From Phallus indusiatus (Eukaryota; Basidiomycota; Agaricomycetes; Phallales; Phallaceae): 64,000 bases of DNA. A program made the translations under genes and the position numbers. This document shows, one piece after another, positions 24,925-38,774 of the stretch; position 1 is the first letter of the stretch, and the number at the start of each line of letters is the position of its first letter. The DNA lies in the NCBI GenBank assembly GCA_027605045.1, contig JAQFWX010000157.1:1-64000 (forward strand). Reading direction: 5' to 3'. A model generated the notes under the pieces. The model had not been told where the DNA came from. It searched no databases and worked only from the letters and a program-made list of their open reading frames with translations.

Positions 24925-25519
24925 GATTTATAACACGAGCTATCAACCCCGTAGACGAGTGAGTCTCGTCCAAAAAGAAATTGTAAACTCAACAGTAGAG
25001 TCCGGGTTCATCGCCGGTCACGGGGTCATGCGTATAGGTATGTGAACTTGGGATGTATCGCTGTACTGGTCTTGACTGGCCGCTATCATGTTCAAGGGTG
25101 TTGGTGTGCGAATTACACAGTTTCGTCGGTGATATTCAGCGTTCACGGGCTCACAGTTCGTCGTTCTTATCCAAAACCAAAGTTTCACCTCAAAACACAG
25201 CTTCCCAGGCCAAATTGGAACAGATACAACTTTACCTTTACATACTTTGACTATGTATAACAGGAGACGGCCTTCAACGTAATCCGAGTCGATATTACCG
25301 AGCCCAAATACCCTTAAAGGGCTCTAGCGGCTAGTAGCAACTCAAATCTGGGAGCAAACAGTACGGTGTATTTGGGGAAGCTGGGAGTATACTGCAATGT
25401 TCGATATGGTGGTCTCAACGCCGCAGTCCCATTATCTTGATTCGTACAAAGTTAAGGTCACATATCGTCAGGCGCAAGTATAGCGCAATACAATACTGCA
25501 GTAGGAAAAGTCAACGGTT
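24925..25519. other. Intergenic, 595 bp, GNAT promoter side
   Basis: This lies between the GNAT start and the stop of the zinc-knuckle gene. A perfect short inverted repeat (GACGAG-TGAG-TCTCGTC) sits near 24953-24970. Nothing else is supported; frames over 25042-25260 look random. Confidence 0.4.
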
Positions 25520-27477
25520 CTATCGATCATAACCTCCTTTCCAACGTCTTTCATTCGGTCGGCGTCCCTTATCGTCTCGTGTGGAGCTCTTGGAGTGCTG
25601 TCTTTTATCTTTATCCCCGTCTCTCCTTCGATCCCTATCTCGATTGTCCCGATTGCTGTCTTTGTCGCGATATCGGCTGCTTCCTTTCCCTCCTCCATCC
25701 ATGTCAATCCGACTTAGCAGCGCGGGTCTCGAATCGTCTCTACGATTATCGAATCTAGGATCTTTCTGCTCGGCTGTAATACGGAAAACTAGCGGCCGAC
25801 GTTTGACCTCCGAAGAACTAGTTTCTTTTTGAGGCTTTGATCTCGGTTCCGTATTCGACTTCTTCTGATTCCGGTTGAACCAGTCTGGTACATCATCGTC
25901 GTCACTGTCTGCTAACCGGTCTTGTGCTTCGCGGGCCTTTTTCTTGGCCTTTTCACGGCCTTTCCTGCCAATGTCTTCCTGAGCGTCCAGAGGAATACCT
26001 CCACGGCTTGATGGAGCAAGCTCCCATGATCTTGGTGCTCTTTGATATTGAGAAGGTTGCGACGAAGAGCCTGATGAAAATGGACCGGTAAGAGAATTAT
26101 AAAGACCAAATGCTGAATCTTCTTCGGGTTTATCAAAGTTGGTTTTTTCTCGGCAATCCTAAAGTCCTCTCTTAGTATTTCTCATTTTAGTCTCAAATCT
26201 TACGCTCTTACGTCGCCAAGATGGCCACTGTGGCCGCAATTGTAGCACCAGTGATCGCTGGCAATAAACCCCTCACCGCCTTCATCAAAGGGCAAGTCTT
26301 GCTGAGCACGTCTGTCAGCCAAAACTGCATCCCGTTCAGTATCTGTGAGATAGGTATAAATTCTCCATAATGTTGGACAATTCTAAAACGTTCGTTTAAC
26401 GCCGTACTGTCATATGAAAGGGCGACTGACTGTGGTATGATGTCTGGGTGACCCGCAACGATCACAATCGCGAGTACTAGTCCGTCGTCCCTCTGTAGGT
26501 CCTATTCGCGGGCAATCCTAATAGAACTTTAATTAGAAGGGAGTCAAGCAGCATTGCTTGCCTTACCTTAGCCACATGGCCCTTCCCCTGACAATTGAAA
26601 CAATAGCGGAGAATCGGACAACTCCTTGAACTATGTTCATTACGTGCACCGCAAGTTAAACACTACCCCAAGTTAATATAAATTACGTAGCAAAAGCTGA
26701 ATATTGACTCACCACAATGTTTGGACAGTCCCTGGACTCGTGGTCGTTATCCCCACATCTTTTACACGTTTTATACGTTTTGGGGGTAGCATCGTGAAAA
26801 TACCGTTGTACGCCCTAGGAAACGGGTATATAGATATACTGAGTCGATCAGATATGAAAGTATGACACATACGACAGCTAGAGCATCATCACAAAATTCT
26901 ATTCCCGAAGCATCTGATACTGGGGATGGGAGTCTGTCGCCTTCTGTTGCATCCTGATTATCTCCACCTAGAATTGAAGCGACTGAAGTCACCGATACAT
27001 GTGAAGGTAGGAGTAAACCATCTTCAGAATGTAACAATTTTGATTCGTTCGGTGGTTGTGTAAAATTCGTCTGAAAATCATTTCCAGGCGGCTGCCCAGC
27101 GGTGTCGATCGCGAAGGGAAGGTCCGACAACGAGCTTGTGACAGGCTTGTGCTGGGAGGACAACGTCTCCTTTTCATTTCGTTTGCGTTTTTGACCACGA
27201 GGTGGTGAATTTTGGTCATCATTCAGATCGGGGTTATTTGGTATAGTGTTGGTATTCGGTTCACCGTTGGGTGCTTGTTCTTTTGCTTTCGCTTTGGGGC
27301 GTCTTCTGCGTTTTTCTTCGATACGGGGTTTTCTGAAGCAAGATCGTTCGTGGACATCGGTATCGGTGCTTCATTTGATTCGTCGTCTATGACTATAACT
27401 GAATTGTTAGGAGATGTTGTGAGGTCTATGACCTCCACCACAGCAGACATGCTAGACTCAGTTTGCTTAGTAAGCAT
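25520..27477 (-). CDS. Air1/2-like CCHC zinc-knuckle protein (probable TRAMP subunit)
   Basis: Air1/Air2 proteins bridge Trf4 and Mtr4 in the TRAMP complex that marks nuclear RNA for decay. The central part carries serial CX2CX4HX4C knuckles: CKRCGDNDHESRDC, CLTCGARNEHSSRSC, YCFNCQGKGHVAKDC, CDRCGSPRHHTTEC and WCYNCGHSGHLGDDC. The fourth and fifth are separated by a Trp/Tyr-containing linker (LWRIYTYLTDTE), as in Air proteins. The N-terminus has hydrophobic-acidic motifs VIDLT and VIVIDDE that resemble SUMO-interacting motifs, and a basic GQKRKRNEK patch. The C-terminus is Arg/Asp-rich (YRDKDSNRDNRDRDRRRDGD). Oddity: at the four-base run 27281-27284 the N-terminal part goes out of frame with the rest; one extra A on the coding strand would join PKRKQK to EQAPNGEPN. 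Start (27475-27477) provisional. Confidence 0.77.
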
Positions 27478-27612
27478 GTAAATTCTGCTGCCGTCAACCG
27501 CGGCACCGAAACTCAAATTCCAACACACTGCACACACTTCAATAACAAATCTGTATTTTTTCTCTTGTTCGTATGTGTTACAAAATCCACTTTTACCCAA
27601 ATTATTCTAGTT

Positions 27613-29231
27613 TTATGCCAAAGTCAACTGCTTATCAAGGGTGGAAAACGTCTCGAAGAATGCCGTGAACAAATCAATGGCTGACTGCACATCATGAGAT
27701 CCCGCCATTTCTCTGCAAGAATGCATGGATAGAATAGGATTTCCAATGTCCACCGTTCTGATACCCGTTTTGGATAGAAACGGCCCTACAGTGGAACCAC
27801 AAGACATATCGTTCCGCGCAACGAAGTCTTGCGTCTTTCCTCCTTTCTTTTCAACCATTTTTTTAAGATAAACGAACTGATTGCATCGGTGGCGTATCTT
27901 TGTTTGTGATTTAATTTAATTGCTACACCACCGTTAATCTTAGGTGAATGGTTTCCTTCGTGCTTTTCTGGGTAAGAGGGATGGACGGCGTGCGTCACGT
28001 CGGCAGAAATCAAGAATGATTTCGCGATAGATCGAGAATGGTTTTCGGGAGTAGAAGAAAGACGTTCCAACAAGGACGGTATCAAGCTTCCGTTGGCTCC
28101 TGAGGTAGAAACGCTCCCAACCTCTTCGTGGTTGAAAAGTGCGATGCAATTGATATTCTCGCTGGAGGTATGAGAGCTTGTAGCAATTGCTTCCACCGCG
28201 CAAAAACTCGAAAGAAGGTTATCAAGGCGAGCGGAGTAAATAAACTCGTCGTTCACACCTCCTGTAGGGAATAATGAAAACCAATGTTTATGCAAGAAGG
28301 ATACAATCACCAACCAAGAACGGACAATTGCGTGTCGTAAAGTGACAGTTCCATGTCTGAGATAAGCTCTGGAGCGACGGATAGTTCTTTTCCGATAGCA
28401 GCCAGAAGTGCAGGGTGGTGGTTTTCGTGAGCATCATCAGGTGTATTCAGCTTGTTTCCGGCGATTCCTAGGATAGGTATAAACTGTGTTTCCTTATTGA
28501 ATTTGAAGCCATCGTTTGCGTCCGTAGTGACTTTTAGAAACATTAGCTCAGACGCAGAGAAGAGTAATATGGCTACATACGATGAATAGCGAGATTTGGA
28601 ATTCTCAAAATGGGTTTTTTCACATGGATCAGTTTCGATGTAAATTCTGTTCGGGCATTATTCGTTACAACAACACGTCCTGCGACCGAAAGATCACGAT
28701 CGAGCCAAGTATGCCACAGTCCGCCCCCATACCTACACAATTAGTCTTTAGTATGGCCTAGCAATCGAACCTGAATTGCTAACGTTTCAACCCCGACTTG
28801 AAGATAACCCAGTGTGGACTTCTTCGAGACCGGTCTGATTCGGAGATTAGGGCTGTCAATATGAGTTGCGACAATAGATACACCAGGTGCTGAAGCGCCA
28901 TTGTTCCAGTTGGGTGGTATGGTAAATGCTAGCAAGGCGCTCTGGTTCCTGCAAAATTCATACAATACGCTTCCTGTTGACAAACCTTGTGATATGATTT
29001 ACCTCGTAAAGTAGTACTTTCCGCCTGCCTTCAAATCCCAAGCATCTTGCTCTCTCAACTGCGTGGGAACAACATAATTTCAACACTGAAGAACCTTCAG
29101 TTTCAATGACAGTACGATCATATTACCTTTTGAAAACCGCTCTTTTCAAGTCGTCTCGCTGCAACACTGACAGCGTGGAACGGACTCGGCGACGCGTTGA
29201 CGTATTCAAGAAATCCTTGAGCGGCCTGCAT
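27613..29231 (-). CDS. APE4: Aspartyl aminopeptidase (peptidase family M18)
   Basis: M18 enzymes are cytosolic or vacuole-targeted dinuclear-zinc aminopeptidases that remove N-terminal Asp/Glu. The protein starts MQAAQGFLEYVNASPSPFHA. Metal and catalytic motifs follow in order: VSIVATHIDSPNLRIRPVS (His-x-Asp), TYGGGLWHTWLDRDLSVAG (metal Asp), INCIALFNHEEVGS (catalytic and metal Glu pair), then SADVTHAVHPSYPEKHE and a C-terminal NPILSMHSCREMAGSHD (last metal His). About eight short introns. The family's usual length is near 480 aa, matching the spliced model. No vacuolar propeptide is seen, so a cytosolic, APE4/DNPEP-like role is more likely than the Ape1 type. It shares a short divergent gap (171 bp) with UTP12. 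Confidence 0.92.
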
Positions 29232-29402
29232 GGTGCTGGCTTGGGAAACTTTGATTAGCATACTTGTCAGCAACCTTTTACGAATTCGCTGTGGTCACCT
29301 GGCAAAGCAAGCGACTGGCGGATTTGTGACCGTCACGCAAGACTGCTCGTATTTTTAGCTTTTTACCGTTTTGAATTTGGATTCCATTAAGTTCATCTCT
29401 TA

Positions 29403-32400
29403 ATGGTAAAAAGTTATCTCAGGCATGGCCCTACGGAGGTATGGTTTTCAGTTTGCATGATTCCCTGCAGATTCTGATAGTGTACCCAGGCTTTTGGTCT
29501 GATTTGTAGTGCTGGATCCAATTCAGTCTATGATGGCAGGTTAGCATTCGTTCCTGCCCTGGAAGATGTTCTTGTATGGGATATTAAAAAAGGTGAACAA
29601 GTGAGTGTTCCATAGCTGTACAAATTACATACCTAATTGAACGGCGACAAGATGGCTATGTGGCACGAGACAGGTCATAGAGCAGAAGTAACGATTATTT
29701 TGCAATCTCCACAACCTGACAGATATGTGGTTGGTTATGCTGATGGTTCCGTGCGGTTATGGAATGCGACCACGGGCACTGTCATTACCACGTTTAACGG
29801 CCATACGAAAGCAGTCACTGCTCTTGCGTTCGACGAGACTGGCACTCGGCTTGCTTCAGGTTCTCAAGATACAACATTGATCATTTGGGATGTGTTGGGG
29901 GAGATGGGCTTGTTCAGGTCTGTATTGATTGTCATATTGATAGTTCTCCCTGCCTCTTGCTGAACGACCTTTTCAGATTGCGCGGCCATCGAGATCAAAT
30001 AACAGCTATTTGTTTTATCGGGACAACGTCTGATGATGCACCGTCTACTTCTTATACCGTCAATTCCCCAGGTTATCTCCTAACGTCATCGAAAGATACA
30101 TTTCTCAAATTATGGGACTTATCGACTCAACACTGTGTTCAGACTGTCGTTGCCCATAGAGGAGAAGTCTGGGCCCTGGATGTAAATCCCTCTCAAGACG
30201 TTATTCTTACGGGCAGCGCTGAAGGGGAGCTTAAAGCTTGGCGTCTCGACCGTGAATCACTGGCTGAGGGTCTGAAGGAAAATGAGAACGGCGAGGTATG
30301 GATTTCTTCGTATCTTGTAATTTGCAGCGATTGATATATCCAATGGTAGCCGACACAAATGATTCACCCACTATCATCGTTGTCCCTTTCATCCCATCAC
30401 CGTGTTCAACAAATAGCTTTCCACCCCACAGAACCTTTTCTCGGCATACAATCTCATGATAGATCCGTAGAAATCTTCCGTGTCCGCACAGACGAGGAAA
30501 TTCAAAAGAAACAACTGCGTAAGAAGAAACGAGCTAAAGAGAAAGGCAAAGATGGCAAAGACCAAGGTACAAACGCGACTGAGGAAGATACCACCACGAC
30601 CACACCTGAGATCAGTGATCGATATACCCCATATCTTATAGTTCGAGGAAGTGGAAAAATAAGGTCATTCGATTTTTCTTCGATTGAAGTTGGTCGAAAG
30701 GGAGGTGTACATGTGAGTTGGTGTTGTAATTGTTTACGTCTCTCCATTAGAGCGTTGTTAGATTCTTCTGGCATTGTCAACCAATGCACTCGAGGTATTC
30801 CAAATACCCCAATACACTCGATCGAAGGAAGTCACACCCGAGGCTACTCGTGCCTTTTCCGTGGATTTACCGGGGCATAGAACAGACGTACGGTCGCTTT
30901 GCTTAAGCTCTGATGACGACCTTCTGGCTTCAGCCTCAAATGGTACCCTTAAAATATGGAACATTAAAACGATATCCTGCATCCGTACAATGGAATGCAG
31001 TTATGCAATTTGCAGCACCTTTCTCCCTGGCGACAAGTATGTAGGTGGATGTCGTTTTGGGACTTGTCAACAGTGCTCATTCCGATAGGTCGCTGTAGGT
31101 ACAAAAACGGGTGAAATTCTAGTCTATGATATAGCGGCGTCATCACTCGTCGATACTGTTAAAGCACATTCGAATACCCTCTGGTCGATGCAAGTCCGTC
31201 CGGATCAACAAGTCCTAGTAACAGGCAGTGCCGACAAGGATGTTAAATTTTGGGAATTCAAGCAGGAGACATCAGAAAATGTAGGTTTCGACCATACTGT
31301 CATGGGTAAATATCTGAAGCCGCTGCCAGGGACAAAAGATTTTGAAGTTAAACCATGTGCGGACGCTGAAGTTGACGGAAGAAGTCCTATCGGTACGGTA
31401 TAGTCCTAATGGGAAGCTTTTGGCTGTTTCGCTGTTGGACTCGACTGTGAAGATCTTCTATCAAGATTCTTTGAAATTCTTTTTATCTCTTTACGGTCAT
31501 AAAGTTAGCCTCCTATTATTCACTATTAATATATTTCTAATCCAATTACTAGCTTCCTGTTTTGGCAATGGACATCTCCATGGACTCGAAACTCATTGCT
31601 ACCTGTTCAGCCGATAAAAATGTGAAGATCTGGGGCTTAGATTTCGGAGATTGCCACAAATCTATATTCGCTCATGAAGATAGTATCATGCAGGTTGCGT
31701 TTGAACGGGAGAAGAACAGCCATTACTTCTGGACTGTGAGCAAAGATAAGATGGTAAAATACTGGGACGGGGATAAGGTAGGCGGATTCCGTGGTTTAAA
31801 TAACTGGAGAAATGCTTATTCATGTTTCAGTTCGAAAATATCCAAAAACTAGACGGTCATCATGGGGAGATCTGGGCTCTTGCTGTTAGCAATTTTGGCA
31901 AATTCGTCGTGACTGGGTCGCACGATAAATCTATACGTGTTTATGAGAAACTAGACGAGCCTGTAAGCCTTTGTCTATTTCCTGTAGATATGGATTTCAT
32001 AATATGTTGTTCTAGTTGTTTTTGGAAGAAGAGCGTGAAAGAGAGTTAGAGCAACTCTATGAAGAGAATATCGCCGAGTCAATGAACCAAATGGACTTAA
32101 ATGGAAAGGCCGCTGCTGAGGAAGGCGACGCGACAGCAGTATCTAAACAAACTTCTGAAACATTGATGACAGGGGAGCGCGTCATGGAAGCCATCGATCT
32201 TGCGGATGCTGAGTTGGCTAAATCTCCAGATGCTCCAAGAAACCCGCTTCTCGCCACTCTTGGGGAGACTCCGGAAGAGCATGTTCTCCATGTCATGGAG
32301 AAAATTTCGTCGACTGACCTGCATGATGCATTACTGGTTCTTCCTTTCACTAGAGTCATCTCGTTGATTAGATACCTCGGCATATGGACGAAAAATGTAC

Positions 32401-32754
32401 GTTCTATCAATTCGGAAAGCATAATCCACTTCTAACCTTCACGGTATATTATAGGGATGGAATATTGCTCTTACATCGAGGATTCTATTTTCCGTTTTAC
32501 GAACACACTACAACCAAATTGTGACTAATCGCGTTCTGAGAGATATTCTCATCCCATTACGCACAGATTTGCGGAAGGCCTTGCGAGAACAGGAAGATGT
32601 TTTAAGCTACAATCTTGCGGCTTTACAGTTCATGAACCGTAAACTGGATGCGGAGCGGACTGCGCAGATGTTCGAAGAGGCAGCGCTTGATGAAGAGAAA
32701 GTGCGAGAGAAGATAATGGAAGCGACTAAGAAACGGAAGCGAGTTAAAGCATGA
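29403..32754 (+). CDS. UTP12: U3 snoRNP WD-repeat protein UTP12 (Dip2/WDR3)
   Basis: UTP12 is part of the UTP-B subcomplex of the small-subunit processome in the nucleolus. The ATG at 29403-29405 gives [12 protein letters not shown], spliced to [17 protein letters not shown]. Two WD40 propellers follow, with many GH...WD repeats such as [17 protein letters not shown] and [14 protein letters not shown]. Later blades include [17 protein letters not shown] repeats and [17 protein letters not shown] Lys-rich insert ([17 protein letters not shown]) interrupts a loop. The C-terminal Utp12 helical domain includes [20 protein letters not shown], then [20 protein letters not shown], and ends [10 protein letters not shown]. 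At least eleven exons; all junctions that I checked are in frame. Confidence 0.92.
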
Positions 32755-32756
32755 AT

Positions 32757-32831
32757 TCTGACTCGGAAGAAATCTGCTAAGAAGTAATCTATGACTCGAA
32801 ATCTGCTAAAAAGTATTTTATGACTCGAAAT
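32757..32831. repeat. Short imperfect tandem repeat downstream of UTP12
   Basis: Roughly two and a half copies of a 29-33-bp unit (ATGACTCGAAATCTGCTAA then AAGTA and a T-rich end) start within a few bases of the UTP12 stop. The copies differ by small changes (CTCGGAAGAAATCTG in the first). It falls in the UTP12 3' region. Confidence 0.6.
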
Positions 32832-33029
32832 TGCAAACTAATGCTTCTTATTGTACCAAAAAAATTTCCAATGGCGTGGCATCTATGTATGTCGCAAGAT
32901 GATGTAATTCGGATACTGATAGTAGGGAAGCACGGATGGCTTACGGCATCTTGCCTGGTCCACAGTTATAAAATCGTGTGCTTAGAGTCTTCAATCTTTG
33001 GTCTCAAGAACGACATTCTCCTTCAAAAC

Positions 33030-34595
<1,566 letters not shown>

Positions 34596-35393
34596 TTGGG
34601 AAGATGAGCCAATATATCGAACCAAATGGTTTGAGGCGTATATATCTCCGGGCCGCCGGCGTACCTTGCTAATCGTACTATAGATAGACCTAGCTGAAAG
34701 AGTACCTGCAGAAAACTAGCTGGTGTGTAGTAGGAAATGTGAGGTATTTCTTGGATGTGTGCTTTCGAGACTTAAATAGAGTGGTTATAAATGATTTTGG
34801 GATATATTCCAGGCTGTGCTTCGTCCGAGTGTGCGGTAACCACTTGGTTTCAAAAAAACCCTAAACATTATTTCATCATTGAATACACGGTGGGGTGAGG
34901 CAAGTTTATCACAGCGGATTCTGTTGGGATTAAGTAAACCGGCGCCTGTTGATGTCGTCTTGCTTCAGAGCACACAAGGCTATACTTTATCGTGCTCTTT
35001 TTCTTTTATTAAACTTCTATTGTACGGTCCTTTTTCTTTGGTGAAAGTAGACCCTATAACCTAGGCTTCGAATTTCACCCCAGCGGAGGATCCACGGTCT
35101 GACTCGGAGAGGTGAGTAAATCTTTGCGTATCCCTCCTATCATCTGTTTTTCTCACACGGATCGGCCGTCGGGATGTGAAGATGCGTGCAAAGTATCCCA
35201 TTGTCCAAAAATTGTTAGTTTGGGTCCAAGGACGGTCACTTTGTGGGATTTGTGCAAGGTCCTATTGTGGCTGAGCCGCCGCTTCATCGGCATAAGCGTG
35301 ACAAGCGTAACACACAACACCAGGTCCCTTGTGCTATTCTTCCACCTCGACCTCACCCACAGCTCACACGGCTTCACTGACACAACGCGATCT
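34596..35393. other. Intergenic and TFG1 5' leader
   Basis: 798 bp between the PLP enzyme stop and the TFG1 start. A GAGAG-GTGAGT donor-like sequence near 35110 and an open frame reaching back to 35112 without ATG suggest a 5' untranslated intron or long leader for TFG1. TATA-like TTATAAATG near 34786-34794. No other gene is supported. Confidence 0.4.
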
Positions 35394-37856
35394 ATGTTTC
35401 ACAAACCCATAAAGAAGGAGTTGGCTGCGCTGGTGGAAACGAAGAAGCCCAGACAGCGATTACGTCCGAAACCCACCCCGGCTATCGTTGAAGCAGAGGC
35501 TTCCAAGAGCAACTCTCCAAATGGATCCGGAACACAAACGCCAACACAGGCTTCGTCTTCACTTCCCCAAGAGCCTAGCACGAGTACGTCAGCAGTTGAT
35601 ATCGATGGTGACCTTGCACCGTCCGGGAAGTACACCGAGTACCAGATTGTCTCCACCGCGAGTAAAGGGTGGAAGTACAACATCATGAAGTTTGCAGAGT
35701 CCAAAGACAAGGAAATCGAGCTTACAAAGTGGAGGCAGCCTATCAAATTGAATCGGAAGGACTATCGACCGCCTGACCGTGGTAATTTGGGTCTTAATAG
35801 TAATGGCAGTGGCGCGGGTGATGAAGGGGAAGACGCGAAGAACACACCTATGCTTGGTCTGGATGGTAAACCTGTTGTTGGATTCGATGGGCGCATTGTT
35901 ATGGTTGGGCCTGACGGCAAGGTTATCCCTCCATCCGGCACGAGCAAAGGTTCTACTAACGGCGGCTCAAGCAAGCCAGGCAGCAAAGCGGGAACCCCAA
36001 ATGGGAAATCAAAACCTAAGAACATGAATCGGAAAAAGATTAAGCAAGTCTTTCTTGTCCCGGAGGAGACACGCAAGTTGCGAAGAGAGGAGAGGTATCC
36101 CTGGGTAATTGAAGAAGCGCCGCTGGAAACTAAACCAGTGGTATCGAATGGTGACTCAACTGCAAGCACATCGTCAGCTTCCACAATTCCTGGTCAGATC
36201 TGGATTGGACATTTGGAGAATCCAGAAAAGAACCAAACACATGCTTTCCTCATTCCATCCGGCTCAACTTTTCAATTTGTATGTTCTCACCGGTTCTATA
36301 AATTTACAAAGCGACGGCTAGATGTACCTGGCGCGGAGGAAGCTGAAGCTGAGGTATAGAATTATTATATTCTATTGAATTTATTCACTTATTCCCCCTT
36401 ACAGTACGCCAAACTACAAAAATCCAAAGATCCCGCTCAACTATGGAAACGCCGGAAAGGCGCATTGTCGGAAGCAACGCTTAGCACGCTTACACAGTCT
36501 GTAAAGAATGAAGATGGGGATGATTATGACTCAGGCAGACGGGGGATGGATGGTGAAGACGACATATTTGGTGGGGATGATGATGAGGAAGAGAAGATTC
36601 TCAAAAGAGAAGGAATAGAGATCTAGGGCAAGAGGGTGATATGGATGAGATGGAGTACGAGGAAGAGTTTGCCGATGACGATGAGAAGATTGAGATGGAT
36701 GGAGAGGACGAAGAGATGAAAGAAATGGAGGTGAGCTATCGGTTGTCCTGTTTTTTTTTGTTTCTAGAGTTAATGTATTATTTTCTCCCCACAGGAACGT
36801 CTAAAGAGAGAATACCGTACCGCTAACAAAGCGCGTGACGCTACAATTGATGATGATGAGGAAGATGAGGAAATGGAGGAGATCAATCAACTAACCGGAG
36901 CAGGACGGGATCTCAAAAAAATAGTGAAACGTAATGAGAAAAATGAAGTTTATGACAGTGATGAGGAAGAAGGAAATCCATATGCTTCGGTATGTTCTTA
37001 ATATTTTCTTGTCTTTTTCTATCTCATCTGATCATTCTTTAGGAGGAAGAGGAGGAGGAACAACCCCCTCCGCCAATACTCGATGGACCGGCCGTTATGA
37101 ACCAACAGCAACAATCTTCGTCTACTAATAATGCACCACCTTCCACTCCTCCAACTCCAACTCCAACTCCAACCGCGTCCACTACCGGCGCGCCTCCAGC
37201 ACGACCGCCACCGACTACAACTTTATCTCCTCCACAAAAGCAACTTCCTCATGTCTCGTCAACTTCGTCCTCTTCTCGTCCTGGATCACCTTTAGCGGGA
37301 GGTCTACCGCCCGGTATGGGCAACGCAATAGTAGCAAAACGAGCGACCAGTCCCAAAGGTGGCAAGTCAAGGCCACTTGGTGCTAATGGTAGCGCTTCTG
37401 GAATTGCGAGAAGTCCGAGCCCGAGTCCGCTTGGGGGTGGAGGTGGTGTTGGTGGAAGTAAAGCCGGTGTTATGACTCCTACGGGTGGGAGAAGTCCTGT
37501 TGCAAGTCGAGCGGGGAGTCCTGTCGCTATTTCGACGGGTGGGAATGGTATAAGTTTAAAGCGGAAAGCACCGGACGAAGGTCCGGCATCCCCTGTGTCG
37601 CCAACATCAGCGGGTGCTGGTGCCTCCACAGATCCTTCCGCGGCTAACAAGCCTCGTAAGAAACCGAAACGTCCTTTAGACGAGGCTATGATTATTAGCT
37701 TCTTGCGCGAAAAAGGAAGTCACTACGAAAGACTGTATTCAGAGATTCCAGCCTTATTTGCGCGAGGAGGAGACTAAGAAAGCTTTCACCGCTATGGTTA
37801 AGAAGGTTGCGGTTGCGAAAAACAATATTTTGATTTTAAAGGAGGAATATGCGTAG
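35394..37856 (+). CDS. TFG1: TFIIF large subunit (RAP74/TFG1), frame broken twice
   Basis: TFIIF alpha recruits RNA polymerase II to promoters. The N-terminal dimerisation domain includes YTEYQIVSTASKGWKYNIMKF then IELTKWRQPIKLNRKD, and further on KIKQVFLVPEETRKLRREER then YPWVIEE, and HAFLIPSGSTFQFVCSHRFYKF. The middle is highly acidic (GGDDDEEE, DEMEYEEEFADDDE, ATIDDDEEDEEME) and then Pro/Ser/Thr-rich (a PTPTPT run near 37146-37175). The C-terminal winged helix has MIISFLRE, VTTKDCIQRFQPYLREE and ends NILILKEEYA before TAG 37854-37856. Two single-base breaks interrupt this essential gene. At 36603-36606 (AAAA) one base seems missing before RRNRDLGQEGDMDE. At 37710-37714 (AAAAA) one base seems extra before the last winged-helix part. 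Read literally the protein would end at 36624. Confidence 0.85.
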
Positions 37857-38091
37857 ACTTGGACTTTTATTCAGTGAAAGTTCTACGATGAGTCATTATA
37901 CTGTAGATTTCGTTCTTTTATTTTTTTTAAAGATCTTAATTAAGAATTATATATTAGTAAAGTCTGTCAATTTAGGTGTGCTGCAAATCAGATTCTCATC
38001 GGATAAGAACTCCTTGTTGTCAGTTTTATTTAAGTGCTTTCATTAGCCCTTGAATGTAGATATTTACAATAAAAGATGATATGTTCAATTA

Positions 38092-38774
38092 CTATTGGCC
38101 AACCAGAGCGATGGCTTCAATCTCAACTAACACATCCTTCGGTAGTCTGGAAAGGACGTCATTGGACCGAGTACATGAGCAGTTCAGTCGAATTCTCCTC
38201 ACCCTTGATTTCAGGTGAGTAACTCAATGATGAAATTTATAGAATAAGTTAGAAACGTACTTGAAACTTCTACTGCAGAACGCGCAGGTTTATGGTCGCC
38301 GAAGAAATCAGCATATATAGCATTGACCTTTTGGAAGTCGTTCATATCTTTAAGGAAGACCTAAACAGATGTGACGCATCGGTTCAAACCATGATAAGCA
38401 GACATACGGTAGTTTTGACTATTTTGCTCGGCTCACTACCACCGGCCTTGACTACTTGGCTGAGATTAGCTAGCACTTGTCGTGCCTGATCCTCAACATT
38501 ATCGCCGACGACCTGGCCTGACGAGGGATGCAGAGGTACACAGCCGGAAACGAACAGAAAAGGCGGTGCAGAGATGGCTTGTGAATAAGGCTACATAACG
38601 AAGTGGGAAAAAATTACATGTGAAAATAGTTTTGGGTTGAAAGTGCATCAAGGACGAACCCCAATGGCAGCGGGTGCAGCTGATTAACGGATCTTAGTAA
38701 ATAACTAGAGCACTTATAAAATTCAGCATTAGAAGGAAATACGTGCATGGAGTAGAAACAACGGAGAATGACAT
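38092..38774 (-). CDS. RidA/YjgF-family reactive-intermediate deaminase
   Basis: RidA proteins hydrolyse reactive enamine/imine intermediates from PLP enzymes and form homotrimers, cytosolic or mitochondrial. Exon 1 is MSFSVVSTP; then [26 protein letters not shown] (the usual G-PYSQA motif), [20 protein letters not shown] and [20 protein letters not shown] then [15 protein letters not shown] (the Arg of the active site is in P-A-R). The end is [16 protein letters not shown]. Two oddities: the first intron seems to use a GC donor (CCAT-GCACGT) because the nearby GT breaks the frame, and the last junction (donor at 38259-38260) is one base short of giving V-S-R-L-P. A 114-nt last intron is longer than its neighbours. 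Possibly functional with one miscalled base; a decayed copy cannot be excluded. Confidence 0.75.

Noticed and set aside
24925..25011. Start of the GNAT gene at the ATG 25009-25011 or the TTG near 24973
   Set aside because: Both need impossible short introns or a non-ATG start, whereas the ATG at 24922-24924 gives a clean spliced N-terminus.
35112..35393. N-terminal extension of TFG1 by 94 codons
   Set aside because: The frame is open but begins with GTG inside a GTGAGT donor-like sequence, has no ATG, and the family normally starts close to the Met at 35394.
37097..37777. Separate Pro/Ser-rich gene
   Set aside because: It is the in-frame low-complexity part and winged helix of TFG1, isolated only by the frame breaks.
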